A stretch of 64,000 nt of DNA from Apricaphanius iberus (Eukaryota > Chordata > Actinopteri > Cyprinodontiformes > Aphaniidae), in contig JAPXFQ010001341.1 in assembly GCA_028564705.1 (NCBI GenBank), forward strand, positions 434,001-498,000, given 5' to 3'. Below are positions 13,600 through 23,770 of this stretch, piece after piece. The notes under the pieces are model-generated. The model was not told the DNA's origin. It saw only the letters and a list, made by a program, of their open reading frames with translations, and did no database searches. The translations under genes were made by a program, and so were the position numbers. Each line of letters opens with the position of its first letter. Position 1 is the first letter of the stretch.

Positions 13600-13860
13600 C
13601 GGAGGGCAAAACGGCGACTGGTGCCCTGCGACGCTTGGCGGCTGTTGGAGGAGCGTCACGGTCTCTGCGGCACTTTGTGAGCTTTATCAACTTTTCAAGC
13701 TTTTCGTGCTTCAAAGCTCCTAAAGCCAACAGCGCAGAAGTTCAGTTAGTTGAACTTTTGACGGTGCTGACGGCCCTGAAGCAGCGCGTTAACCAATCAG
13801 AGCTTATAATTGTAGCGATGTCACTACACGTATTTTGAATGTAGCGGGAGCAGGAAAAAC
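13600..13860 (-). repeat. MITE family H1, copy 1 (inverted, partial)
   Basis: This is the reverse-oriented copy of a sequence that recurs at 16.55, 48.96, 57.0 and 58.58 kb. The diagnostic shared stretch is AAAGCTTGAAAAGTTGA with the following CTCACAAAGC-CGCAGAGA block, here seen as its reverse complement around 13650-13720. The terminal inverted repeat of the family is not visible at this copy. It lies beside a Harbinger transposase exon. Confidence 0.65.
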
Positions 13861-13909
13861 CTACATTTTAAGTCTAGAAAACGCAGATTTAAAAAATCAT
13901 AAATAACAC

Positions 13910-14110
13910 TTACTGAAGACAGATGGACAGGCGCTCTTCGGGAGGAATAGAGCGCCTGTAGTTGGTGTCCTGGTAGGAGATTTGAGCTCCGATGCGGCCC
14001 AGGAGGTCGTAAAATTGGTCGTGGGACAGCCTGAAGTACCGCTGAAAGCGAACCTCATCCATACGTAGCTCCTGGAGCAAATGGTTGATCTCCCCAAACT
14101 CAGAACGCAT
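13910..14110 (-). pseudogene. PIF/Harbinger transposase, N-terminal exon fragment
   Basis: The minus-strand frame of 66 codons starts MRSEFGEINHLLQELRMDE and continues FRLSHDQFYDLLGRIGA and PPEERLSICLQ. This is the recognisable N-terminal part of a Harbinger-type nuclease protein: an LQELR helix, then the F-R-L/M-S-x-x-F-x-x-LL motif, then the P-x-E-R-L stretch. The frame ends at a sequence that reads as a GTAAGTG splice donor on the minus strand, so this is probably one exon of an intron-containing transposase. The catalytic DDE exons are not visible downstream (13.9 kb and below), so the gene is incomplete and inactive here. Confidence 0.75.
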
Positions 14111-16550
14111 CCGTAGAATAGGAAATTTGTCGAAAACGTAAATTTATTTATATTTTTATATTATATGGCATGCAGCCATAGGTTGTGGATCCCTGGAAAA
14201 AATGACATTTGTAAAGATGAATAGGAAGTAAGATACCCAAAGCACTATGGATTCAGCAACCACATGTTAAAGTTAAAGTAAATACTGTTGTTGAACTTAC
14301 TATGGTGTAATGTTCGTCACACCAGTTAATGTTAATCGTAATTCATATTTAACGGTGGGATTTGTTTTGTAGTTAAAACATCAACCTTTTAATATTGCTT
14401 CAACAAAAGGTAATTGCATTGTGTAACCATATAGTCTGCGCCACCCACCTTATGATGAGCCCACTCACTTGAGATGATCCCGGGTGTTATGGTTCCTGAA
14501 GTGGAAAACCAACCAGGGCCAAGTAGAGCTGGGCCAAGTAGGTACCAGTGAAATAAAACACCTTTGACTGCTTATGTCCCTTCCATCCACCAGGGGTTGC
14601 TAAAGTCCCTTTAAAACTCCAACCCACGCTGGCCTTTGACTTAGTACCAGGTTCTACCATGAAAAAAATAGATCTGCACCCAAAACATCTGCATAAAAAG
14701 TGCATTGCATGAACAAAAAATTATGTTTTCTGTCTCCTAGTTTGTATTTTAAGCCGCTGGTGTCCAGATACAGGACGGACACCTCTACACTGACTCAAAA
14801 ACATTATTATTTTTTGTTGGTGTTCTCTAAAACTCTTCATGCATTCTGTGCTGCAGTCACAATTCTATTCATCCCCCACAGCTATGCTCAGATCTTCATT
14901 CTTCTGCAGCCTCTGTGACCACACAATCTTCTGATCAACCCTTTCTGCAGCCTTTCACATAAAGTGCCTTTCTGGACTTTATGCACAGGGGTGTCGCACC
15001 TGTGGGGGATGTGGGTGTTTTTTTACACCAACACTTTTCCCGGTGAGGGGTTTTCATCAACTACACTTTTTCTGCAGTGTTGAACAGCAATCGCTCCTCT
15101 GTTTCTATGAAGGAAGAGAGATCGTGTGTGTGTTTGCATTACAGATGGCGCTTACTTCTATCCCAGGTGCACAGATGTGTCTGGTGTTTTTATATCAAAT
15201 TAACTATTTCATTTCAAATGTTTTTATTACAGTTTATGCGGGGATGTGGCCAGGAGTGAGGAAGACAGGGATGAAGAGAGAGGAAAAGGCAGACAAGAGG
15301 GACAGAGTGAGGGATAGGTAAGAGAGGAAAAGGATGAAGATGAAATGGTTGAGAGGAGCAGAAAATTCAACCCCAGCTGTTACTGGCCACCAGACTTTGT
15401 ATTAAACATTTTTATAAAAAGAAAAAGAAAAACACACCCCCACACTTTCGAAAACCTTGCTACACTACGGTTTATGTATAAGTTACATTCCTTAAAAAAA
15501 TGGTTTCAGTTATTCCTTAAATCACAGTAATCACTCCTTCCTGCATCTAAATGAGGACAGAACCTAATGTTAAATCAGCCTCAGGGTTATCACATTAACT
15601 GTAATGTGAATCTACAGCAGCCACCTTTTTTATCATCAACTTTGTCCGGCTCTTATTCAAATCCTCAGAGGCCGCGGATTGGAGGGGAAGGCTGCAGCTG
15701 GCTGATATGACTGTGCTGGGACTCGATCTAATGCTGCAATCATGCAAACGCCCGTGTTATTTTCCCTCTGCTATGTGACCTTGCCGCTTCCTCCGTCACT
15801 CTCTTCCCGGCTACTCCCGTCTCCTTCACTCTCTGGAAATCTTCCAGCCTGGATTTTTCCTCCTGCAGCTTGAAAGTTTTTGTCTCATTCTAGAGACGCT
15901 TTTTCTGATGGTCATTTGCATGCCAACAGAAAGGATGTGAGCGGCGGTTTGGATTAAGTTGCCAGTTTGGTAAAACACAGAAAAATAACTGATTGGTTGG
16001 TAGTCAGCCTTACCTACCTTGGCTTGGATCCGCCAACAGTTAATTGTAGACAGAAAAGGAAGGATTGTTGCTGCAGCCATTCACTCACCTCTGCCTCTCC
16101 CTGGTTTTGGTCGTGAGCAGGGAAATTGTGTCACGGGACCTGCAAACAATTTATTAGTTCCACGTGGGAAGGCAGGAGGTGAAAGGGGCTGTTTGTCAAT
16201 GAAAAATGTAAATTAATATATTAAATTTGAGGCTTGAAAAATGTTAGTGAATGTTTTAAAAAAATAGTAAATATTTGTCTTATTTCTTTATTGATATTGT
16301 ATTGTTGTTGTTTGTATTTTGTTGTATTTTGTCTGAATCTTGAGTCTTGTGCAGGATGGTTTGTTCCAATTAGTCAATTTTGTCCAGGGTATATATCTCT
16401 CTGTGTCAGTCAGTCATTGTTGGTGGTAGGATGAGGCATGTGGGAGCACAAGTGAGGACCAAAATAAAATAATTTAAAAGTAATGCCTTCTTGACTCCTG
16501 GCCCTTCTACTAGGATGTTTGTCTCCACTACCGCTCGACCAAACTGACAT
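14111..16550. other. Intergenic region, no gene recognised
   Basis: No supported gene. Near 14490-14700 a stretch with repeated GGGCCAAGTAG and GGTACC motifs looks like the end of a DNA transposon, but no partner terminus was found. 15.25-15.35 kb is a purine-rich run. Confidence 0.45.
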
Positions 16551-16725
16551 GGCGTTACGAGCTTTGAAGCTTAAAACGCAGGAAAAGCTTGAAAAGTACA
16601 CTGTGGAATAGCTCACAAAGCACCGCAGAGACTGCGATGCTCCTCCAACGGCCTCAACCGTAGACTAAATATGTAATCTTGACGTTGCTGACGCTGACAA
16701 AGCCTGCGGTCTGAACGCAGCATTA
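16551..16725 (+). repeat. MITE family H1, copy 2 (5'-truncated)
   Basis: The sequence shares with the 57.0-kb and 58.6-kb copies the block GCTTTGAAGCTTAAAACGCA, then a CTCACAAAGCACCGCAGAGA-type segment, and finishes with the family right end GGTCTGAACGCAGCAT at about 16710-16725. The left terminal repeat is missing. Confidence 0.7.
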
Positions 16726-17399
16726 GACAACTAATCTTGTTTGTGCAAGAGCGTTTTTTCAACAGTTTGCTGTGGCCAGTCCTGGACTGTGCCCAGGTTT
16801 TCCCAGTCAGCAGCTGACTCAAGACCATGCACACTTCATTAGAGAACCACGATGACCAGTATTAAGTAAGGGAAAGACGGAAAAGTCATATTTAGAGTTA
16901 AATTTGATGAATATTAAGTGTAACTTCAGTTTATAGTCCAACTTTACTTTTTGTCCTCTAAGTGTTCATCATGCAAAAGGATTTTAATTGCCTTGTTGGG
17001 GAAGTGTGCTACTGAAATATTATTGCATTAGCTCATCTTTTGTGCTAAGATCTTACATTACACTACATAGTGTAAACAATGTAATTGTCAATATAAGTGT
17101 GATTTACCTTTATCCCAATAAATAGACTTTGTTTCATTGAAGTTGTGCAAAACACTTTGTTGTGTGTAAATGAATTCATTGTGGCAAGGTGCAAAGGCTG
17201 ACTGATTAAATAATCTGCAGCATGAGCAGTAAACATCATAAACATTACTAAAAGAGTGCATTTGGGTAAAAAACAAAACAAAAAAAAGAAACAATTTTCC
17301 AACCAATAAATTCTGTTACTGATTACCAGAGCCAAATTAGTGTCTAAGTTCATTATACTAGTATGCTTACATGAGAGACATGACACTTCAATTTCAAAC

Positions 17400-17580
17400 G
17401 TGTTTCATGAACTCTTGTGACTTAACCTTTAAGCTACAAACTGGACTTTGTGTCACAAACTGAGGGCATCTGTGTACAAAAGCTCTGCTGTGTGCAAATA
17501 ATATCAAACATCTTCCTGGCTCACTGAGGACCAGCAGCAACACAAATTATACTCTTGGAATCGGGTTAAAGAACAATCAG
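17400..17580 (+). promoter_or_regulatory. UGT exon-1/promoter module 1 (for gene A)
   Basis: This is the first of five related modules. TGGACTTTG at 17442-17450 is the reverse complement of CAAAGTCCA, the motif preferred by HNF4-alpha. It is followed by TGTCACAAAC and, 130 bases on, by TCGGGTTAAAGAACAATCAG and a GTGAGA splice donor at 17581. The end matches the 47.9-kb module (ATTTAACAACAATCAG, then GT). I infer a non-coding first exon spliced to the acceptor at 22012-22013, giving an intron of about 4.4 kb. The transcription start is not visible from sequence alone. Confidence 0.7.
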
Positions 17581-17613
17581 GTGAGATAATTAACATATCA
17601 TTTATATACACTA

Positions 17614-17672
17614 ACACTAAAACTCACTAAAACTTTTATAACACTAAAACTTTTACAACACTAAAACTCAAC
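17614..17672. repeat. Short tandem repeat of ACACTAAAACTTTTA type
   Basis: The unit (A)ACACTAAAACTTTTA recurs about three times with small length changes, just inside the inferred intron 1 of gene A. No function suggested. Confidence 0.8.
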
Positions 17673-18712
17673 TGAGTATAAAAACTAGAATGGAGTATCT
17701 ATCACAGCTTGCAGTAGTCTATTAACACCCTTAACCCTGATATCCCTATGTAGGGTCCAGTACATCCCGTAGCTTTCAGTCAGTAGATAGTTTGAATTTA
17801 ATACAAATTCTGGTAGTCAGAAGCCTTAGTCTTAGAAAGGAAAAGAGAAAACATTGCAGAGCAATAACTAACAAGATGAGAGGAAATAGAAATGTTTTAG
17901 AATGGCAGAATCAAATTTCGGATCAAATTTGAATAAAACATTTTTTTGTTGTTTTGACTCTAAAATTGTCATTTACTGTATGGGCTGAGTTTGAGCTATT
18001 TTTGCAAATCATTTTGCTGCTACAATAATGAACCTTGGTGTGTTTACAGCTCACATGAACCCATTAACTTTTATGGATGTAATTGAACAAAATACTGAAA
18101 CGTTCAACAGAAGTAAATACACCTGAGAACTTTATAGTCCCCAGGCGTATTTATTTACACTTTATAGTATTTTTTTAAAAAGTAACAAAAAAATGCTTTT
18201 TTCAACCATGTCACATCTTAAAAAATGTGTTTTTTTAAAAACTGAGTTCCTAGCAGGATAATATTCACCCGAATTACATATATGTATAAACATAAAATCA
18301 GTTACTAATATTTCCAGTTAATATGTTAACAACCGAAATAATGAGTTTGAGTTACATCAGAGAAACCACAGCACACGTTTATGGTCCCTCAGGTAATAAC
18401 AGATAAGGTGATACAGTTTGTAACTATATCTTTTTATGGCTGGTAAATGCTCCACCGATGTAGATTCTTGTTTTCTTTTTCTTTTCTGTGGTCTGGTTTC
18501 CTCCCTCTCACGGGGCAAAGAGTACGGATGGTCCTCCAATGAAGTTAAAAACTATGATCCATGGTCCTCTATGCTCGTTGCTCGTTTCTTCTCTTCACCT
18601 CTCCCCCCGTCGTCACTGGCTAAAATGCGTAAAGCAAGTTTAACATGGTAGGCTCAGATGGGGGGGCGGTTCACCCTCTGTATCTATAAACAACATATTC
18701 TGAGACACGAGA
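17673..18712. other. Inferred intron sequence, nothing recognised
   Basis: AT-rich stretch between the exon-1 module and the hAT remnant. No frame or repeat that I can name. Confidence 0.5.
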
Positions 18713-20830
18713 ACCAGGGCCGTATCCAGAGTTTCAAAACTACCGAGGTCCACAATCCATTGTTCCATGTACATTGATTAGAAAGTAGAGACCAAAATGA
18801 AGACCAAATCTCAAATTAAATTTAACAATTTATTTAAAACTAAAGTGTATATAGTATGTGTGTAGTATGACATGTATGTTTTGTGTGTGCTGATGTAAAT
18901 AAATCCATGGACATCAGGATGAAGCATCAGGATGACCCAGGCTCATCCATGAGGACTCACCGAAATGACAGGAAATTGTGCGTCAACAACCAAGATTTTG
19001 ACATAAAGTTTACCTTTTTATTAAATTGTAGTAAATTATCCTGTGTCCAGAAGCATCCCAGCGCATGAGAACTTTTTCGGGGTCAAGTGCTCTGTTTTTA
19101 TGCACACGCATCATTGCAAGTCCTGACAACCTGTCATTTGTCATGCTGGAACGTAGCCAGGATTTCAGTCGTCTTAGTGCCGTGAATGACCTCTCATATG
19201 AGCAGGTGGTCACTGGTAGTGTGAGGTACATGGAGAGAATACAATGGATGTTTGGGTAGAATTGTGGCTCCATCTGATCTAATGTTTCTTTGGCTGTTGA
19301 TGCCAGTACTGTTGGAGGCTGGTTCTTTACCATCCATCTGTGAATCTCCTGGTTGATTGATTCTGGCTGAGGGAGGTCTTGTCTGTACCATGATACCATC
19401 AGTTCTTTTTTTTTCTTCAGTGAGTTTAGACAGGGCTGAAGGTACAAGGTATGTTGCAAGCATGGCTGGCTCAGAGTCCTCTGCGAACCTGGTGTTTAGT
19501 TGGCTTGTCACATGATCAATAAATGGTTAAAAGAGATTGAGTCTGTAATGTTCCTCAACTGACTGTGAAGGTGTGTTCTCTCTTTTTGTCTGTCTATTAA
19601 TCACACGCTTTTTTACCGGAGTAACTCCAATGAAGCTGGTAAGTTTTTCTGATTTGCCAAAAATTTCACTGAAGGTCTCCTCACTTCTTAGCATAGAAAT
19701 GGCCTGTGCAACCAGTCTTGCCTCTTTGTATGCGGTCATCAGGTCTATATTTGGTGACTGTATTGCTTTAGACACTGGCTGGATGTAGCCAAGAATTTTG
19801 TTTGCTGTGACAGCAGAGATGATTGTGTCAAAAGCCTCTATACGATGTCGCAGGCTGTTTGCTTTGCCCCAACTCTATTTCTATCAGTGCTGAGTGAACT
19901 TCAGTGAACTGATCCAAAAAAAGCCTCCACTGACCTCCCTCTGGAACCCCAACGTGTGTCTGACATAAGTGGGATGCCTCCAGTATTTCTTTTTGAACTT
20001 GCCTGCGTTTCTTTACTTCCGTGTGGTTGTTCTTGTAGCACGTTCCTCCTTAAAGCAGATGCAGAAAAAAAAAACAGCAACATCCTCAATTGTACTCATG
20101 ATGTTCCTGATGAGTGGAATGTCAGAACAACCGTGGACTACCACAAGATTGAGTGAGTGACTTCGACAATGTGTGAATAATGCCCATTGCTGAAGCTCTC
20201 TAATGTGCTGCTGTACACCACTCAGATGCCCTCTCATTGTACTGGCTCCATCATAGCCCTGCCCTCTCAGATTGTTGATGTCAAGGTCTCACTTCTGCAA
20301 CTGAGGTAGAATGGCTTCTGTTATGGATGCAGCATCTGTTTTAACAAGAGGAGTAAAACCCAAGAAATGCTAATATTTCTCTTTGCCAGGTTAATAATAA
20401 CATCTAAAATGGAAAGGAGAACTTTTTGATTTACACTAACTTTCTCTGCATAGGCACTGCTCAGAACAGCATTAATGTTTTTATGTTTTCCCTGTGCAAC
20501 TGCCAGAAAATTTTCAGCACGCTCAGAGGCCTTTTGATGTGTTGGACTGAAACTGTGGTTTGAGATGATTCCTCGCTTGTCTCCAACTGCATTTTTCCAG
20601 TCTTTGAATCCTTGATTAATGAAAACTGTATTGACTGTTTTTGTGCTAAATGACAAACAAGTAGCACAGTATGCAGAATCTTCTGAAGCTGAATATCTAA
20701 GCCAGGCATACTTCTCCTCCCACTTTATGTTATATCGTAGCAGTTTTTCACCAAACTTTGATTTGGGATAATTATAGCTATAGCAACTAAACCCATGTTT
20801 AAGAAGAAATTTTTTTTTCATCTTTTAATG
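18713..20830 (-). pseudogene. Degraded hAT transposase (TTF/ZMYM1-like type)
   Basis: Minus-strand fragments in order read as one transposase. 20821-20321 contains the N-terminal TTF-type zinc-finger region (YCATCLSF, then GFKDWKNA). 20237-20013 contains HCRSHSLNLVVVHGC, the start of the RNase H-like domain. 19775-19527 covers the middle helical part. 19459-19010 contains the C-terminal hAT dimerisation region (PVTTCSYERSFTALRRLKSW, then NDRLSGLAMM). Frameshifts and stops separate the pieces. CAGGGCCGTATCCAG at 18713 looks like the hAT terminal repeat at the 3' side; the other terminus is not obvious. The element sits inside the inferred first intron of UGT gene A, in opposite orientation. 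It is dead. Confidence 0.8.
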
Positions 20831-21202
20831 TCTTATTCTCATAGCTTGCTGGATCAAGTTCAGTTGCAGAGATGTGTATTTGCTGTACACTTTATTTCTC
20901 ACACATGGTCTATCTCTGCAGTTTCTCTGTCCCCTCTCCTTCAACCTGTTTCTTTCTGCCATGTCCATTTTCTGTGTCTAGCAGTTTCTCACAAACGACC
21001 GGTATATAATTTTTATATCCTCCTGTTCTGTAAACCAATGAGAAAATCCTATAAACTCTCTGAATACTAATGCTAATTATACCACACTGTTGGCCTTTAA
21101 AAATGTGCTGTGCAGAAAAAAAAAAGGCAGTCAGACTTCGTGAGTTGACATTAAACACAAGTTAACTTGAGTTAACATCAAACTTGTGTAATAAAACTAA
21201 AA
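20831..21202. other. Spacer, probably 5' flank of the hAT remnant
   Basis: Nothing supported as a gene. It may still include the untranslated 5' end of the hAT element. Confidence 0.4.
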
Positions 21203-21462
21203 TGGCCTGTATTTGTATTGCGCTTTACTCAGTACCTATGGACCCCAAAGGGCTTTACACTATATTCAGTCGTTCACCCGTTAACACACTAGTGATGGCA
21301 AGCTATGTTGTAGCCACAGCTGCCCTGGTTACACTGACAGAGGCGAGGCTGCCGGTCACTGGCGCCAACGGGCCCTCTGTCAGTAGGCACCGGGTGAAGT
21401 GTTTTGCCCAAGGACACAACAACAGAGACAGTCGGAGCCGGAATTTGGATTCCTTTTCTTGC
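21203..21462 (+). repeat. Interspersed repeat family R, copy 1 (uninterrupted)
   Basis: It begins near TGTATTGCGCTTTACTCAG, continues through GTAGCCACAGCTGCCCTGG and GCCCAAGGACACAAC, and ends in GGAATTTGGATTCC. The same order of motifs is found split in two at 27874-28007 and 35116-35313. This copy therefore serves as the reference that shows the other one was interrupted. It has no coding capacity. The GGATTCGAAC-like end of the family recalls a tRNA B box, but I do not assign it to a named SINE. Confidence 0.8.
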
Positions 21463-22016
21463 CATCTCTAATCAAAACTACATGCATGGAAACCGCCATT
21501 ACAATTGGCAGAGAAGTTTAAGAGTAGAACAGGCTGGGATTCCAACACCGGTGAAATAGAGACACGTGCATACCGTGATGGTCTGGTAAAATTACCCTGA
21601 ATTTCCGATACAGGTAATGTCCATTAAATGGTGTTGCAGGTGCCACCTGGTTATTCCTTTGTGCTCCGGGGGGGACCTCGATGCTCATGTTAGCAAGGTT
21701 GGAGCTACCGGAACGCTGGGATTGAGAGGAACAGCTTCCATGATATCAAAGTGAATCTGAACAACATTTTTGTTCTTGGGCTTCTTTGCTTGGCTATCTG
21801 GAAGAAACAACGTATTCAGGCACAAAGTTGTTCACAACCTTACCTTGTACCAAGCCACTTTGAGTAAAAATGATGATAATTGATTTTGTAGTCGTATCAC
21901 TGAAAAACAGTAGGTAGTATATAAAAACACTTTAGAAATTGGAAGATGTTAAGTTGACTTTGAAATGTTGCTATTTAAAAAAAAAATTTTGTTCGTTTGT
22001 TTATTTTCCCCAGGAA
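21463..22016. promoter_or_regulatory. Gene A intron 3' end and splice acceptor
   Basis: The 40 bases before the start codon contain a T/C-rich tract ending CCCCAG at 22013, directly before GAAATG. The same arrangement (tract, CAG, 3-4 bases, ATG) occurs before all four UGT coding exons. This sets the start codon at 22017, because the in-frame upstream ATG at 21939 lies within the intron. No other feature seen in this stretch. Confidence 0.75.
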
Positions 22017-23603
22017 ATGTCGAATGCAGTGTCTGTATTCCTGGCACTCCTCTGCTGTCAGTTGCTCCCATCCACATCCTGTAGAGGCAGCAAGATCCTG
22101 GTGGTGCCCGTTGATGGCAGCCACTGGATCAACATGAAGATTATCCTTGAAGAGCTTCACTCCAGGGGCCACGAAATCACGGTTCTGCGGTCTGCAAAGA
22201 GCTGGTACATCCCCAGTAACTCCTCTATTTACACTTCCATCAATGTCCCAATGTTGGAGGATGAGGCAGACAGAGACTTTTACATTCAAATGCTCCAGGA
22301 TGTCATGGATCGCCGCAGCTATCCCACTTTTATACGCACATTTTACCAACAGCACTTGCTCACATCTGCATTAGGAGATGGTCATAAGATTCTGGCTGAA
22401 TCAGCTGCTAAAATTTTAGAAGACATTGTCTTAATGAAGAGGTTACATGACTCAAAATTTGACATAATATTGACAGACCCGGCCCTTATCTTAGGGGTTA
22501 TTCTGGGTAGTTACCTCAAGCTGCCGATGGTCTTTAATGTCCGCTGGATAAATACTGGGGAAGGCCATCAAACCATAGCTCCCTCTCCAGTGTCTTACGT
22601 TCCTGTATCTGGAAGTGAGCTTCATGATAAGATGGATTTTCTAGAGAGGCTAAAGAACATGTTGCATTATCTCTACAGTGTTTATGAGTTGTACTTCGTC
22701 ATTAACCCAGCCTACTCAGATCTGTTCCAGAAATACTTCCCTCCTGGGACTGATTTGCTGTCTTTGGAGCTCTCAGCTGACATCTGGCTTCTCAGGGCAG
22801 ATTTTGTTTTTGAGTTCCCTCGACCCACTATGCCCAATGTGGTGTACATAGGGGGGTTCCAGTGCAAAGAGGCCCAACCCCTCCCTGATGATCTGGAGGC
22901 GTTTATGCAGAGTTCTGGGGAACACGGGGTGGTGGTCATGTCTCTGGGAACACTGGTGTCAGGTCTACCTAATGAGATCACAGAAGCCATCGCTGCTGCT
23001 TTTGCTCAGCTCCCTCAGAAGGTGATTTGGCGTTTTGTAGGCGACAAACCTTCATCTCTGGGGGAAAACACCAGGCTGGTGAAATGGCTTCCCCAAAATG
23101 ATCTCCTAGGACACCCAAAGACTAGAGTCTTCATAGCCCATGGAGGAACCAACGGCATGTACGAGGCCATCTATCACGGCGTTCCCGTTCTGGGTTTGCC
23201 GCTCCTATTTGACCAGTTTGACAACTTACTCCGAATGAAGCAGCGTGGTGCGGCTCGGGTGGTGGAGGTCCGATCTCTGACCAAAGACAATTTCCTGGAG
23301 GCTCTGAAGGACGTCTTAGAGAATCCGTCTTACCGTAAAAACATCCAACGTCTTTCTCAGCTACACCGTGACCGACCAATATCTCCAATGGACAAAGCCA
23401 TCTTCTGGATAGAGTACGTCATCAGGAACAAAGGAGCCGCCCACCTACAGTCGGCAGGTTTCAACCTGCCTTGGTATTCCTACTTCTGCCTGGACGTAGT
23501 AATCTTTGTTTTGACCTTAACTGGAACCTTCATCTGGGGATCAGTCTTGGTCTGTAGGTTAATCTGCTGTAGGAGGTCCAGCAAGAAAAGGAAAACAGAG
23601 TAA
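22017..23603 (+). CDS. ugt5: UDP-glucuronosyltransferase A (UGT5-like), single coding exon
   Basis: Type I membrane enzyme of the ER that transfers a sugar (glucuronic acid in most vertebrate UGTs) from a UDP-sugar to a lipophilic acceptor. The 528-residue protein has usual UGT length. Residues 1-22 are a hydrophobic signal peptide. His36 in VDGSHW is the catalytic base, and Asp154 in LTDPA is its partner. The donor-binding UGT signature runs about 356-400, from WLPQNDLLGHP through AHGGTNG to LLFDQFDN. A membrane anchor spans about 487-514, and the tail ends KKRKTE, a KxKxx ER-retrieval signal. Asn68 (NSS) is a possible glycosylation site. An ATG 78 bases upstream is in frame but lies before the splice acceptor, so I use 22017. 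An AATAAA follows at 23760. The single coding exon and the DGSHW and SWYI sequence favour fish UGT5 over UGT1/UGT2; the exact paralogue cannot be named. Confidence 0.93.
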   Translation: MSNAVSVFLALLCCQLLPSTSCRGSKILVVPVDGSHWINMKIILEELHSRGHEITVLRSAKSWYIPSNSSIYTSINVPMLEDEADRDFYIQMLQDVMDRRSYPTFIRTFYQQHLLTSALGDGHKILAESAAKILEDIVLMKRLHDSKFDIILTDPALILGVILGSYLKLPMVFNVRWINTGEGHQTIAPSPVSYVPVSGSELHDKMDFLERLKNMLHYLYSVYELYFVINPAYSDLFQKYFPPGTDLLSLELSADIWLLRADFVFEFPRPTMPNVVYIGGFQCKEAQPLPDDLEAFMQSSGEHGVVVMSLGTLVSGLPNEITEAIAAAFAQLPQKVIWRFVGDKPSSLGENTRLVKWLPQNDLLGHPKTRVFIAHGGTNGMYEAIYHGVPVLGLPLLFDQFDNLLRMKQRGAARVVEVRSLTKDNFLEALKDVLENPSYRKNIQRLSQLHRDRPISPMDKAIFWIEYVIRNKGAAHLQSAGFNLPWYSYFCLDVVIFVLTLTGTFIWGSVLVCRLICCRRSSKKRKTE

Positions 23604-23770
23604 TTAACCTGGAAAGGAACACTAGCAACTTTATTATTAAAGCACAGGAAGTACACTACCATATTTATAATGTATAGTACAAACATTCCTGACTTATCTA
23701 CATACTTATTTTAAATATTAAAACTCTTACCAACACTTAACATGTAATTACGAGTAGACAATAAAGACTG
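23604..23770 (+). terminator. Gene A 3' UTR and polyadenylation signal
   Basis: AATAAA at 23760-23765 lies about 157 bases after the stop codon. The first 70 bases of this UTR are clearly similar to the region after gene D (shared ACTACCATATTTATAATGTA), so A and D share a recent 3' end. Confidence 0.7.

Noticed and set aside
14487..14705. Possible inverted-repeat element around GGGCCAAGTAG motifs
   Set aside because: No second terminus or target duplication could be found, so the boundaries would be guesswork.
21939..22016. N-terminal extension of UGT gene A (26 residues)
   Set aside because: It lies before the splice acceptor, is not conserved with the other copies and would bury the signal peptide.
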